From NCBI RefSeq assembly GCF_014651055.1, contig NZ_BMWD01000002.1, positions 350,028 to 414,027 of the forward strand: a DNA stretch of 64,000 bases, given 5' to 3'. Made by a program: the position numbers and the translations under genes. Origin of the DNA: Streptomyces fructofermentans (GTDB lineage Bacteria; Actinomycetota; Actinomycetes; Streptomycetales; Streptomycetaceae). Below the pieces are notes generated by a model that was not told the DNA's origin, made no database searches, and was given only the letters and a program-made list of their open reading frames with translations. This document shows positions 45,352-54,836 of this stretch, piece by piece (within the stretch, counting starts at the first letter, position 1; each line of letters starts with the position of its first letter).

Positions 45352-46295
45352 GCGGGGGCACCGGCGGTCCGCGGGCGGCCGGGTCCCGGGTCGCAGTGCT
45401 GGGGGCGACCGGCTGCGTGGGCCGCTGCGTCGTCGCCGCGCTGGCGCGCGAGGGCCATCAGGTCCTCGCGGTCGCCCGGCGCGGCGGGCCTGCGGTGGCG
45501 GAGCACGCCTTCGCCTCCGTGGACGTGGCGGCCGTCGCGCCGGGCGAACTCGCGGGACTGTTCGCCCGCTACGGGGTGCGTGCCGTGGTGAACGCCACGG
45601 GCGGCTGGGGCACGACCGAGGAGGAGATGCGGTACGCGCACATCACCCTCGTGGACCGGCTGCTCGACGCGGTGTCCCTGATGGAGGACCGGCCGCGGCT
45701 GGTCCACCTGGGGTCCATCCACGAGTACGGGCCGGTGCCCGAGCCGCTGGCCATCGGCGAGGACCGCGAGCCGGGGCCGGCCACGACGTACGCGCGCACG
45801 AAGCTGGCCGGCTCGGAGCTGGTGCTCGAAGCCACCCGGTCCGGCCGGGTGGAGGGGCTGGTGCTGCGGCCGGTGAACGTGTGCGGGCCGCGCACCACCC
45901 GGGCCAGCTTCCTCGGCGCGGTCGTCGGCAGACTGCGCGCGGCCGGTCCGGCCGACCCGGTGACGCTGCGGGTCGCGGACGCGCGGCGGGACTTCGTCGA
46001 CGTCCGCGACCTGGCCGACGCCGTGGTGCTCGCGGTGGCCTCGCGGGCCACCGGCCGGGCGGTCAACATCGGCCGCGGCGAGGCCACTTCGATGCGCGAG
46101 CTGGTGGAGCTGCTGGCCGGCGCCGCGGGACTGCCCGCGGGGACGCTGCGCATCGAGGACGGGCCGATCGACAGCAAGGGCGGCGGCTGGACCCTGGCGG
46201 ACATCCGGCTGGCCGGCGAACTGCTCGGCTGGAAGCCGCGTGTCCCGCTGGCCGAGGCGATGCGGGCGACCTGGGCCGAGCCCGCCGACGACTGA
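45339..46295 (+). CDS. aknM: TDP-hexose 4-ketoreductase AknM
   Basis: A 318-residue extended SDR starting at GTG 45339 inside aknL. 'VAVLGATGCVGRCVVAAL' is the NAD(P) loop; 'LGSIHEYG' and YARTK give the Ser/Tyr/Lys triad. It reduces C-4 of the L-deoxysugars to give the axial hydroxyl of rhodosamine, 2-deoxyfucose and rhodinose. Operon with aknK, L and N. Confidence 0.9.
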   Translation: MAVLSGGTGGPRAAGSRVAVLGATGCVGRCVVAALAREGHQVLAVARRGGPAVAEHAFASVDVAAVAPGELAGLFARYGVRAVVNATGGWGTTEEEMRYAHITLVDRLLDAVSLMEDRPRLVHLGSIHEYGPVPEPLAIGEDREPGPATTYARTKLAGSELVLEATRSGRVEGLVLRPVNVCGPRTTRASFLGAVVGRLRAAGPADPVTLRVADARRDFVDVRDLADAVVLAVASRATGRAVNIGRGEATSMRELVELLAGAAGLPAGTLRIEDGPIDSKGGGWTLADIRLAGELLGWKPRVPLAEAMRATWAEPADD

Positions 46296-46342
46296 GCGCT
46301 TCAGACGGTCCGACACATCCCCTAGTACGAGGAGGAGTTCCG

Positions 46343-47698
46343 ATGGCCGAACCCACGGCCGCCCGCATCGCCAGGTCGGCCGCGGCCCTGGAGAGCCCGC
46401 TGACCGATCTCGCCGGCTTCGACGACTGGTTCGCCGAGCACGGCCGGTCGATACGCACGACGGCCGAGCGCATACCGCTGGCGGCGATGGAGAACTGGTA
46501 CCAGACGCCGGTCACCGGTGATCTGCGGCACCGCAGCGGCAAGTTCTTCACCGTCCACGGTCTGCGGGTGCACTCCCCGGGGAGCGCGGTGCCCTGGTGG
46601 GACCAGCCCATCATCGACCAGCCCGAGGTGGGCATCCTGGGCATCCTGGTCAAGGAGTTCGACGGGGTGCCGCACTTCCTGATGCAGGCCAAGGCCGAAC
46701 CGGGCAACCCCGGCGGGCTCCAGCTGTCCCCCACGGTCCAGGCGACCCGCAGCAACTACACCGGCGTCCACCGGGGCAAGCCGGTGCCGTACGTGGACTA
46801 CTTCCGGGACACGTCCCGGCACCGGGTGGTCGCGGACGTGCGTCAGTCGGAGCAGGGTGCCTGGTTCTACCGCAAGCGCAACCGCAACATGGTCGTGGAG
46901 ACGACCGGGGAGGTCGAAGTCCTCGAAGGGTTCCGCTGGTTCACCCTGGGGCAGCTCCACCTGCTGCTGTCGCGCCACGACATCGTCAACATGGACGCGC
47001 GGACGGTGATGTCGTGCCTGCCGCACGCCTCCCGCCCGGAGGGCTCGCTGCACCGCACGACCGACGTGCTGAGCTGGATCAACGGCGCCCGCTCGCTCAC
47101 CACGATCGACACCGAGCGGATCGCGCTGCGCGGACTGGACGAGTGGCGGCACACGGACATGGGCCACTCGCACGAGAGCGGCGGCTTCTTCGACGTCATC
47201 GGGGTGTCCGTGACGGCACGCGGGCGCGAGGTGGGCGGCTGGCACCAGCCCATGATCGAGCCGCACGGCACGGGCGTCATCGCCTTCCTGGTACGGGAGA
47301 TCGACGGGGTGCCGCACGCGCTGCTGCACGCGCGCACCGAGCCCGGTTACGCGGATGTGGTGGAGCTGGCCCCCACCGTGCAGTGCGTGCCGGAGAACTA
47401 CGCCTGGCTGCCGCCCGCCGCCCGGCCCCGCCACCTCGACGAGGTACTGGCGGCCGGGCCCGACCGCATCCTCTTCGACACCGTGCTCTCCGAGGAGGGG
47501 GGCCGCTTCTTCCACGCCCGCAACCGCTACCTGATCGTGGACAGTGACGTCCCCGAGGACCCCGGCCACCCCGACTTCCGCTGGCTGTCGATGGACCAGC
47601 TGACCCGGCTGCTCCGGCACAGCCACTACCTCAATGTGCAGGCCCGCAGCCTGGTGGCGTGCATGCGCAGCCTGGAGGCGACGCGGGACTCCGCCTGA
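46343..47698 (+). CDS. aknN: TDP-4-keto-6-deoxyglucose 2,3-dehydratase AknN
   Basis: A 451-residue protein made of two homologous halves, the usual architecture of 2,3-dehydratases. Paired motifs are 'WYQTPVTGDLRHRSGKFF' / 'WRHTDMGHSHESGGFF' and 'LQLSPTVQATRSNY' / 'VELAPTVQCVPENY'. It removes the 2-hydroxyl, the committed step for all 2-deoxysugars here. ATG 46343 has a GGAGGAG site. Two hairpins follow its stop. Confidence 0.94.
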   Translation: MAEPTAARIARSAAALESPLTDLAGFDDWFAEHGRSIRTTAERIPLAAMENWYQTPVTGDLRHRSGKFFTVHGLRVHSPGSAVPWWDQPIIDQPEVGILGILVKEFDGVPHFLMQAKAEPGNPGGLQLSPTVQATRSNYTGVHRGKPVPYVDYFRDTSRHRVVADVRQSEQGAWFYRKRNRNMVVETTGEVEVLEGFRWFTLGQLHLLLSRHDIVNMDARTVMSCLPHASRPEGSLHRTTDVLSWINGARSLTTIDTERIALRGLDEWRHTDMGHSHESGGFFDVIGVSVTARGREVGGWHQPMIEPHGTGVIAFLVREIDGVPHALLHARTEPGYADVVELAPTVQCVPENYAWLPPAARPRHLDEVLAAGPDRILFDTVLSEEGGRFFHARNRYLIVDSDVPEDPGHPDFRWLSMDQLTRLLRHSHYLNVQARSLVACMRSLEATRDSA

Positions 47699-47746
47699 AC
47701 CGGGCCGGGACGGCGGCAGCGGAGTCCGACCGCGCCGCCGGCGTCC

Positions 47747-47823
47747 CGGACGGCCGGGCCCGGCCGTCCGCGGGCCCGCCGCACGTGCCGGAAGCCCGGC
47801 GGGATCCCTCCGCCGGGCTTCCG
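47747..47823. terminator. Tandem hairpins between convergent aknN and aknZ
   Basis: A 24-base perfect palindrome (47747-47770) is followed by a 14-bp stem (47789-47802 with 47810-47823, 7-base loop) that is extended by CGCACG/CGTGCG arms. Located between convergent genes, it is a strong bidirectional terminator. Confidence 0.8.
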
Positions 47824-47864
47824 ACGCGTGCGGTGGGTGCGTACCGGGGCGGCACCGCACGGGC

Positions 47865-48974
47865 TCAGAGGCCGTCCAGCACGTCGCGCACCGCGCCGAT
47901 CACCTTGTCCTGGACGTCCGGCGCGAGCGCCGGGTACATGGGGAGCGAGAAGATCTGGCCGGCCAGTTCCTCGGTCACGGGCAGCGAGCCCGCGGGGAAG
48001 CCGAGGTGGGCGAAGCCGGACATGGTGTGCACCGGCCAGGGATAGCTGATGTTCAGCTCGATGTCGTACGCCTTGAGGGCCTTGATGATGTCGTCGCGCC
48101 TGGGGTGGCGCACCGTGTAGACGTAGTACACGTGCTCGTTGCCGGGCACGGTGTGCGGGAGCACCAGGTCCGTGTCGCCCAGCCCTTCCTCGTACCGCCG
48201 TGCGACGGCGCGCCGCCCCTCGGCGTACGTGTCGAGCCGGCGCAGTTTGCGCCGCAGGATCTCGGCCTGGACCTCGTCCAGCCGGGAGTTGTGGCCCGGC
48301 GTGCCGACGACGTAGTACCGCTCCTCCATGCCGTAGTAGCGCAGGCGGCGCAGGGCCCGGTCGGTGTCGTCCCGGGAGGTCACCACGGCGCCTCCGTCGC
48401 CGTACGCGCCGAGCACCTTCGTGGGGTAGAAGGAGAAGGCGGCGGCGTCGCCGGTGGTGCCGGCGAGCCGGCCGTCGCGGCGGGCCGCGTGGGCCTGCGC
48501 GCAGTCCTCGACGAGCAGCAGGTCGTGCTCGGCGGCGAGCCGCTCCAGCGGCGCCAGGTCGACGCACTGCCCGTAGAGGTGGACCGGGAGCAGGCACCGG
48601 GTGCGGGGGGTGAGGACGGAGGCCACCTGCGCGGTGTCCATGAGGTAGCTGTCCCGGTCGATGTCGACGAACACCGGGGTCGCGCCCACCGAGTCGATGG
48701 CGACCACGGTCGGGGCCGCGGTGTTGGACACGGTGACGACCTCGTCCCCGGGGCCGACGCCGAGCGCCTGGAGGGCCAGCTTGATCGCGTTGGTGCCGTT
48801 GTCGACGCCCACGCAGTGGGCCGCGCCGTGGTAGGCGGCGAACTCCCGCTCGAAGCCGCGCACGCTGTCGCCGAGGACGAGCTGGCCGGACTCGAAGACC
48901 GTCTCCACCGCGTCGAGAATGTCGGCGCGTTCGTTCTCGTATTCCTGTCGGTAGTCCCACACGAGAGTCGTCAT
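47865..48974 (-). CDS. aknZ: TDP-3-keto-sugar 3-aminotransferase AknZ (DnrJ-like)
   Basis: A 369-residue DegT/DnrJ/EryC1 aminotransferase. PLP-binding Lys186 is present ([16 protein letters not shown]), which separates it from the dehydratase AknP. The sequence is strikingly like DnrJ ('[19 protein letters not shown]', 'PVHLYGQ', '[19 protein letters not shown]'). It installs the 3-amino group of the rhodosamine precursor. It is divergent from aknY across an A/T-rich promoter region. Confidence 0.94.
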   Translation of the reverse strand: MTTLVWDYRQEYENERADILDAVETVFESGQLVLGDSVRGFEREFAAYHGAAHCVGVDNGTNAIKLALQALGVGPGDEVVTVSNTAAPTVVAIDSVGATPVFVDIDRDSYLMDTAQVASVLTPRTRCLLPVHLYGQCVDLAPLERLAAEHDLLLVEDCAQAHAARRDGRLAGTTGDAAAFSFYPTKVLGAYGDGGAVVTSRDDTDRALRRLRYYGMEERYYVVGTPGHNSRLDEVQAEILRRKLRRLDTYAEGRRAVARRYEEGLGDTDLVLPHTVPGNEHVYYVYTVRHPRRDDIIKALKAYDIELNISYPWPVHTMSGFAHLGFPAGSLPVTEELAGQIFSLPMYPALAPDVQDKVIGAVRDVLDGL

Positions 48975-49175
48975 TAATTCTTTTCCCTCCCATTGCCGAT
49001 GCCTTGCCGCAGGGCGTCACCATCCCCTCGCAGCACATCACATTGCCGGGGAAATCCACAACCCTTGAATTCCCTCTATTCCCGATGGAATTTCCCTGGA
49101 CCTGGGCAGTTCTTTCTTGCTGCCGAGCGAGCCCCGTCGTTAGCATGAGCATAAATCGAGGACAGGGGCATACCC
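48975..49175. promoter_or_regulatory. Divergent aknZ / aknY promoter region
   Basis: A 201-base region rich in A/T for this genome (for example ATTAATTCTTTTCCC and TTGAATTCCCTCTATTC). It must contain promoters for aknZ (minus) and aknY (plus). No operator could be assigned. Confidence 0.5.
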
Positions 49176-50051
49176 ATGAAGGGGATTATTCTCGCCGGCG
49201 GTTCGGGATCGAGGCTCCATCCGATAACCGCCTCCGTTTCGAAACAGCTCCTTCCGGTCGGCGACAAACCGATGATCTACTATCCGCTGTCCGTGCTGAT
49301 GCTGGCGGACATCAGGGAGATCCTGCTCATCTGCACCGAGCGCGATCTGGAGCAGTTCCGCAGGCTTCTCGGGGACGGCTCACAACTCGGCGTGCGCATC
49401 GACTACGCGGTGCAGAACCGGCCGGCCGGCCTGGCCGAGGCGTTCGTGATCGGCGCCGACCACGTGGGCGACGACGACGTGGCCCTCGTCCTGGGGGACA
49501 ACATCTTCCACGGCCACCACTTCTACGACCTGCTCCAGAGCAATGTGCGGGACGTCCAGGGGTGTGTGCTGTTCGGCTACCCGGTGGAGGACCCGGAGCG
49601 GTACGGAGTGGGCGAGACCGACGCGTCGGGCCGCCTGGTCTCCCTGGAGGAGAAGCCGGCCCGGCCGCGCTCCGATCTCGCGATCACCGGTCTCTACCTG
49701 TACGACAACGAAGTGGTGGACATCGCCAAGAACCTCCGCCCTTCGGCACGCGGCGAACTGGAGATCACCGACGTCAACCGGAATTACCTGGCCCGCGGCC
49801 GAGCCCGACTGGTCGACCTCGGCCGCGGATTCGCCTGGCTGGACGCGGGAACTCCGGAATCACTGCTCCAGGCCGCCCAGTACGTGCGCACTCTCGAGGA
49901 GAGGCAGGGCGTGCGCATCGCCTGCATCGAGGAGGTCGCACTGCGCATGGGATTCATCGACGCGGAGAGCTGCCACCGGCTCGGCGAGCGGATGCCGCAG
50001 TCGGGATACGGCCAGTACGTGATGTCGGTGGCCCGCGAAATGTCACCCTGA
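49176..50051 (+). CDS. aknY: Glucose-1-phosphate thymidylyltransferase AknY
   Basis: A 291-residue RmlA-type nucleotidyltransferase. 'GIILAGGSGSRLHPIT' is the nucleotide-binding opening, 'QNRPAGLAEAF' and 'LVLGDNIFHG' the sugar/metal-binding motifs, 'ITDVNRNYL' near the product site. It makes TDP-glucose, the entry point of the pathway. It ends 12 bases from the convergent aknX2. Confidence 0.96.
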   Translation: MKGIILAGGSGSRLHPITASVSKQLLPVGDKPMIYYPLSVLMLADIREILLICTERDLEQFRRLLGDGSQLGVRIDYAVQNRPAGLAEAFVIGADHVGDDDVALVLGDNIFHGHHFYDLLQSNVRDVQGCVLFGYPVEDPERYGVGETDASGRLVSLEEKPARPRSDLAITGLYLYDNEVVDIAKNLRPSARGELEITDVNRNYLARGRARLVDLGRGFAWLDAGTPESLLQAAQYVRTLEERQGVRIACIEEVALRMGFIDAESCHRLGERMPQSGYGQYVMSVAREMSP

Positions 50052-50063
50052 CCCGCCGGCCGG

Positions 50064-50780
50064 TCAGCGTGCTTCGCGCACGCCGACGAAGAGACCGCGA
50101 CCCGTCGGGCCGTCCTCCATGAATTCGACGGAGCAGCCCGCGTCGGTGAACGCGGAGACGTACTCGTCCTTCGTGAAGAGCGTCAGGACGTCGATCTCCG
50201 TGAACTGCTGGATGCCCGCGGCGTCCCCGACGGTGAAGCGGACCTCCATGCGGGTGGCCCGGCCCTTGCGGGTGGTGTGCGAGATCCGCGCCACGGTGCG
50301 GTGCTCCTCACGGGCCAGGTCACCCGCCACATAGCCCTCGATGAAGTTCTCGGGGAACCACCAGGGTTCGACCACCAGCACGCCGCCGGGCTCCAGATGG
50401 TCGGCCATGGACCGCACGGCGGCCCGCATGTCGTCCAGCGTCTCCAGGTAGCCGATCGCGCAGAACATGCAGCTCACCGCCGAGAACGTGCGGCCGAGCC
50501 GGAAGTCGCGCATGTCGCCTGCGTGCACGACGGTGCCGGGCAGCCGCTGCTCGGCGAGCCGCCTCATCGGCTCGGCTATCTCCAGCCCCTCGGCCACCTT
50601 GAACAGCGTGCTGAACACGCTGAGATGGGCGCCCGTGCCACAGGCGACGTCGAGCAGCGAGTCGGCCCCCGGACGGCGTTCCCCGATGATCCGGGAGACG
50701 TCACGCGCCTCCTCCGTCCAGTCCTTCCCCCGACTCCGGTAGATGGCCTCGTACACGTCTGCGAGTTCCCGGCCGTACAT
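50064..50780 (-). CDS. aknX2: Aminosugar N,N-dimethyltransferase AknX2
   Basis: A 238-residue SAM methyltransferase very close in pattern to DesVI/TylM1: 'YRSRGKDW', 'LLDVACGTGAHLSVF', 'GGVLVVEPWWFPENFIEGYV', 'GPTGRGLFVGV' at the C-terminus. It should dimethylate the 3-amino group to give rhodosamine. Position between aknY and aknW matches the aminomethylase of the S. galilaeus cluster. A paralogue sits at 28884-29606. Confidence 0.92.
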   Translation of the reverse strand: MYGRELADVYEAIYRSRGKDWTEEARDVSRIIGERRPGADSLLDVACGTGAHLSVFSTLFKVAEGLEIAEPMRRLAEQRLPGTVVHAGDMRDFRLGRTFSAVSCMFCAIGYLETLDDMRAAVRSMADHLEPGGVLVVEPWWFPENFIEGYVAGDLAREEHRTVARISHTTRKGRATRMEVRFTVGDAAGIQQFTEIDVLTLFTKDEYVSAFTDAGCSVEFMEDGPTGRGLFVGVREAR

Positions 50781-50850
50781 GTCCGTCTCCTCCCGTAGTG
50801 GCCCCGCTGGGCCCGTGCTGCGTTCCGCCGTCGCGCGCCGCGCCGTCCGC

Positions 50851-51630
50851 TCACTCGTCGACCAGCGCCACCGCCCTCGTCCAGCCGGCGCCCGCGCCGG
50901 CGATCCGGATCGGGAAGCACGCCACCCGGAAGCCGTGCGCGGCGGGCAGCCGGTCGAGTCCCGCGAGCCGTTCCACCTGGCAGTACTCCCGGTCCCGCCC
51001 GATGAAGTGGGCGGGCCACAGCACCGAGCGGTCACCGGTCTCCCGGTAGCGCGTGATGATGTCGCCGAACGGGGCGTCGAGGCTGAACGCGTCGGTGCCG
51101 ATCACCCGCACGCCCAGGTCCAGCAGCAGATGGACGGCGGACCCGTCGAGCCCCGTGAAGTCCGTGAAGTACTTCCGGGTGCCGGACCACGCGTCGGCGC
51201 CGGTCCGCAGCAGCACGATGTCCATGGGCGACGGGGTGCGGCCGATCCGGTCCATCTCCCGCCGCAGCACGTCGGCGCCGACCGCTCCCGTGCCCTGGTC
51301 GCTCACGTCGAGCAGGACCGCGGGCCGGAAGAACCAGTCGAGCGGCATCTCGTCGATGTGCCGGGGAGGGCCGTCCCGGTACGAGGCGCGCGTGCCGTAG
51401 TGCGACGGCGCGTCGACGTGCGTACCGGTGTGGGTCGTGAGCTGGAGCCGGTCGAGCGAGAGGAACTCGCCCTCGGGCAGTTCCGCCGGGTCGAAGTCGA
51501 TCCCGAAGTGCTCACGCATCTCCTCGCTCATGTGCGTGGCGGCCTCCGCGGGCCCCAGCACGTCGTGCACCACGGGATCGGGCTCGAAACCCGCCCCGTC
51601 CACGGGTGACGACAGGTCGATGATGCGCAC
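50851..51630 (-). CDS. aknW: Polyketide cyclase AknW (DpsY-like, kynurenine formamidase fold)
   Basis: A 259-residue cyclase-family protein starting at GTG 51630 (GGGAGGCA site). The metal-binding signature HTGTHVDAPSHYG is intact and the C-terminal glutamate region is present. DpsY/AknW act with the aromatase to close the second and third rings of aklanonic acid. It is transcribed in line with aknX2 (70-base gap). Confidence 0.9.
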   Translation of the reverse strand: MRIIDLSSPVDGAGFEPDPVVHDVLGPAEAATHMSEEMREHFGIDFDPAELPEGEFLSLDRLQLTTHTGTHVDAPSHYGTRASYRDGPPRHIDEMPLDWFFRPAVLLDVSDQGTGAVGADVLRREMDRIGRTPSPMDIVLLRTGADAWSGTRKYFTDFTGLDGSAVHLLLDLGVRVIGTDAFSLDAPFGDIITRYRETGDRSVLWPAHFIGRDREYCQVERLAGLDRLPAAHGFRVACFPIRIAGAGAGWTRAVALVDE

Positions 51631-52175
51631 ACGTGCCTCCCGGCGATGGATTCCTGCGAGCCAGCCCATGGTCACCAGCGCGCCTACAGAAGCGTTGGAG
51701 CCTGGCTGAACGGCCCCGCGGGCCGCGCCCCGTGCCCGCCGCGCGTGCACGGCCTCCCGACGACGCGGGACCGACCGGGGCGGCGCCCCCGGTTCACGGA
51801 CCGGAACCCGGAACCCACCCCGCGAACGCACCGCCACGACCCGGAGCCCGGCCCTCGAAACGCCACGCCACGCCCCCGGAACCCGTCCCGCGAACGCGAC
51901 AGCAGGACCCCGGAGGCCCCGGAGGCAGCCCGCACCCCGCCACCCCGCGGCCCGCCCGCACCGCTCCCCCGCACGGGCCCGCGAGATCCGGCGAGATCCC
52001 GCGAGGTCCCGCGAGGTCCCGCGAGGTCCCGCGAGGTCCCGACAAACGGCGGCGGCCACCCGTTCCGCGCCGCGCTCAATCGATTCTGGACGGACCACTG
52101 AAACCGTCGTGGCACTTCACCGGGCCCGGGACCACACGCGGCCCCGGACAGCGGGAACGGCGGAAGGGACACGGC
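51631..52175. repeat. Spacer with a 10-bp tandem repeat
   Basis: No gene in 545 bases between divergent aknW and aknV. At 51981-52040 a 10-base unit is repeated six times, the last four identical (GCGAGGTCCC) and the first two diverged (GCGAGATCC). The remaining sequence is CCCGGA/CACCCCG-rich with no strong hairpin. Promoters for aknW and for the V-U-T-S-R operon must lie here. Confidence 0.8.
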
Positions 52176-52610
52176 ATGGCAGCACAGGCCCCGACGGCCC
52201 CGGCGGACGTCTACGCCGAGGTGCAGCACTTCTACGCACGGCAGATGAGGTACCTGGACTCGGGCGAGGCCGAGACCTGGGCCCGCACCTTCACGGAGGA
52301 CGGCTCGTTCGCGCCCCCCTCGCTCCCGGAGCCGGTGCGCGGGCGCGCGGCGCTCACCGCGGGCGCCCGCGGCACCGCGGCGGGACTCGCCGACGCCCAG
52401 GAGCAGCACCGCCACTGGGTCGGCATGCTCACCGTCACCCCGTCGGACGACGGCTCGCTGACAGCCGAGAGCCAGGTCTCGATCGTCGCCGTGCCCCGGG
52501 GCGGCCCCGCCCGGCTGCACCTGGTGTGCGTGTGCCGGGACGTCCTGGTGCGCGAGGACGGCGAACTCCTGGTCCGTGAACGGGTGGTGACCCGTGACGA
52601 CAGGCCGTAG
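52176..52610 (+). CDS. aknV: SnoaL-like protein AknV
   Basis: A 144-residue NTF2-like protein ('[24 protein letters not shown]', '[19 protein letters not shown]'). It corresponds by position to aknV of S. galilaeus, described there as an unidentified glycosylation-related function. It is much closer to the C-terminal domain of AknE1 in this cluster than to AclR or AknH, so it looks like a duplicated module. Catalytic residues cannot be named. It opens the V-U-T-S-R operon. Confidence 0.75.
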   Translation: MAAQAPTAPADVYAEVQHFYARQMRYLDSGEAETWARTFTEDGSFAPPSLPEPVRGRAALTAGARGTAAGLADAQEQHRHWVGMLTVTPSDDGSLTAESQVSIVAVPRGGPARLHLVCVCRDVLVREDGELLVRERVVTRDDRP

Positions 52611-52656
52611 CGGGGAGTCGATCGCGAATCGAGCGGCGCGACCCACGGTCCGGAGC

Positions 52657-53427
52657 ATGAGCCCGACCACGGACGCGACCACGCCCCGAGGCGTCGTGGT
52701 GACCGGCGGCGGGACCGGTATCGGACGGGCCGTGGCCCGTGCCTTCGCCGACCGCGGCGACCGCGTACTGATCGTGGGCCGCACGCCCGCGACCCTGGCG
52801 GGGACCGCCGAGGGCCACCCCGGCATCACCGTCCTCACCGCCGACCTCACCGCCCCCGACACCCCGCGAGCCGTCACCGACACGGCCCTGGACACGTTCG
52901 GGCGCATCGACGTCCTGGTGAACAACGCGGCCACCGGCGGATTCGCCTCGCTCGCGGAGACCAAGCGGGAAACCGCGGGCGAACAGCTCGACAGCAACCT
53001 GCTGGCCCCGCTGCTGCTCACCCGGCAGGCCCTGGACGCACTCGCGGCGGACGGCGGCGGAACCGTGCTGAACATCGGCTCGGCCGGAGCCCTGGGCCGC
53101 CGCGCCTGGCCGGAGAACGGCGTGTACGGCGCCGCCAAGGCCGGCCTCGACTTCCTCACCCGGACCTGGGCGGTGGAACTGGCGCCGCGCGGCGTCCGGG
53201 TCCTCGGACTGGCGCCCGGTGTGATCGACACCGGCATCGGCGAACGGTCCGGCATGTCGCGGGAGGCCTACGAGGGCTTCCTCCGGCAGATCGCCGCGCG
53301 CGTTCCGGCCGGACGCGTCGGCCGCCCCGAGGACATCGCCTGGTGGGCCGTCCAGCTCACCGACCCGCGGGCCGCCTACGCGACCGGAGCGGTGCTCGCG
53401 GTCGACGGCGGCCTGTCCCTCACCTGA
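52657..53427 (+). CDS. aknU: Aklaviketone reductase AknU (SDR)
   Basis: A 256-residue classical SDR: '[16 protein letters not shown]', 'NNAATGG', '[13 protein letters not shown]' and YGAAK. In the aklavinone pathway a dedicated SDR reduces the C-7 ketone of aklaviketone after AknH acts; this is the only SDR in the cluster left for that step and it stands in the aknU position. A SnoaW-like role with AknV is a less likely alternative. ATG 52657 follows CGGAG. Confidence 0.82.
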   Translation: MSPTTDATTPRGVVVTGGGTGIGRAVARAFADRGDRVLIVGRTPATLAGTAEGHPGITVLTADLTAPDTPRAVTDTALDTFGRIDVLVNNAATGGFASLAETKRETAGEQLDSNLLAPLLLTRQALDALAADGGGTVLNIGSAGALGRRAWPENGVYGAAKAGLDFLTRTWAVELAPRGVRVLGLAPGVIDTGIGERSGMSREAYEGFLRQIAARVPAGRVGRPEDIAWWAVQLTDPRAAYATGAVLAVDGGLSLT

Positions 53428-53449
53428 ACACGTCCCGAAGGAGACTGCC

Positions 53450-54772
53450 GTGCAGACACGGACACCCGCGGAAACCGAAGAGGCCCAGCAGACCGACAGC
53501 GAACTGGGCCGACACCTCCTGACCGCCCGCGGCTTCCACTGGATCTACGGAACCAGCGGCGACCCGTACGCCCTGACGCTCCGCTCGGAGAGCGACGACC
53601 CCGCCCTGCTGGCCCGCCGGATCCGGGAATCCGAGGCACCGCTGTGGCAGAGCGCGGCCGGTGCCTGGGTCACCGGCCGGCACGCCCTCGCCGCCGAGAT
53701 CCTGGCCGACTCCCGGCTCGGCCTGCGGCACGCCGACCTGCCGGGCCCGCAGCGCCACGTGTTCTCGGACGCGTGGAGCAATCCGCTGCTGTGCCACATC
53801 GTCCCGCTGGACCGGGCGTTCCTGCACGCGTCGAACGCCGACCACGCGCGCTGGGAGCGGTCGGCGGCCCCCGTGCTGGGCGCGACCGCCGCCGAGGGCC
53901 ACCGCAAGCCCGCCGACCGCCTGCACCTGGAGGCGGCGGACGGACTCGGCGACGCCTTCGACCTGATGGCGGACTACTCCCGTCCGGTGGCCGTCGCGGC
54001 CGCGGCGGCGCTGCTCGGCGTGCCGACCGCGCAGCAGGCCCGCTTCTCCGCCGCGTGCCTGTCGCTCGGTGTCGCGCTCGACGCCGCGCTGTGCCCCCAG
54101 ACGCTCGCCGTGACCCGCCGCCTCACCGCGGCGATCGAGGACGTACGCGCACTCGTCGGCGACCTCGTCGCGGCGCGGCGGGCCGAGCCCGGCGACGACC
54201 TGCTCAGCACGGTGCTGCGTGCCGACGCGTCCGCCGAGTCGGCCGCGCGGGACGCGCTCGCGGTGGGCGTGCTGACCGCCGCGGTGGGCGTCGAGTTCAC
54301 CGCGGGGCTCGTCAACAACGCGCTGGAGTCGCTGCTCGCCGATCCCGTGCAGTGGGCGCGTCTCGGCGAGAGCCCGGAGCTGGCGGCCGGGGCCGTGGAG
54401 GAGACACTGCGGCACGCGCCGCCGGTGCGGCTGGAGAGCCGTATCGCGGCCGAGGACCTGACGCTCGGCGGCCAGGCCGTTCCCGCGGGAGCCCAGGTCG
54501 TCGTGCACGTCGGAGCGGCCAACCGGGACCCGGCGGCCTTCCTCGCCCCCGACCGCTTCGACCTCACCAGGCCCACCGGGCAGGGGCAGTTGTCGCTCTC
54601 CGGGCGGCACACCGCGCTGTTCGGGGCGTTCGCGCGCCTCCAGGCGGAGGCCGCGGTGCGCGCTCTGCGCGAGCGCCACCCCCGCCTGACGCCGGCCGGC
54701 GGGGTCCAGCGGCGGATGCGCTCCCCCGTCCTGGGCGGAGTCCTGCGGTTCCCCCTGACCACCTCCGCGTGA
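53450..54772 (+). CDS. aknT: P450-like glycosyltransferase activator AknT
   Basis: A 440-residue protein with the cytochrome P450 fold. The heme-binding loop reads GRHTAL at 385-390, so the axial cysteine is Ala389; the ExxR pair (Glu318, Arg321) is retained. It therefore cannot be a P450 catalyst and matches the DesVIII/EryCII/AknT class that binds and activates the partner glycosyltransferase, here AknS encoded 64 bases downstream. GTG 53450 follows AAGGAG. Confidence 0.93.
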   Translation: MQTRTPAETEEAQQTDSELGRHLLTARGFHWIYGTSGDPYALTLRSESDDPALLARRIRESEAPLWQSAAGAWVTGRHALAAEILADSRLGLRHADLPGPQRHVFSDAWSNPLLCHIVPLDRAFLHASNADHARWERSAAPVLGATAAEGHRKPADRLHLEAADGLGDAFDLMADYSRPVAVAAAAALLGVPTAQQARFSAACLSLGVALDAALCPQTLAVTRRLTAAIEDVRALVGDLVAARRAEPGDDLLSTVLRADASAESAARDALAVGVLTAAVGVEFTAGLVNNALESLLADPVQWARLGESPELAAGAVEETLRHAPPVRLESRIAAEDLTLGGQAVPAGAQVVVHVGAANRDPAAFLAPDRFDLTRPTGQGQLSLSGRHTALFGAFARLQAEAAVRALRERHPRLTPAGGVQRRMRSPVLGGVLRFPLTTSA

Positions 54773-54836
54773 CGGCCCGCCGGCCCGGGCCTTCACGGCC
54801 CGGGTCCTCGGCGGGACCGCACAGAAAGGACCGACC

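Noticed and set aside
51981..52040. CRISPR array
   Set aside because: The 10-bp units are contiguous with no unique spacers and no cas genes are present.
52176..52610. AknV as the C-1 hydroxylase
   Set aside because: The protein at 27345-27782 fits AclR better, while this one matches the AknE1 C-terminal domain and the aknV position.
53450..54772. Functional cytochrome P450 hydroxylase
   Set aside because: The axial heme cysteine is alanine, so oxygen chemistry is not expected.
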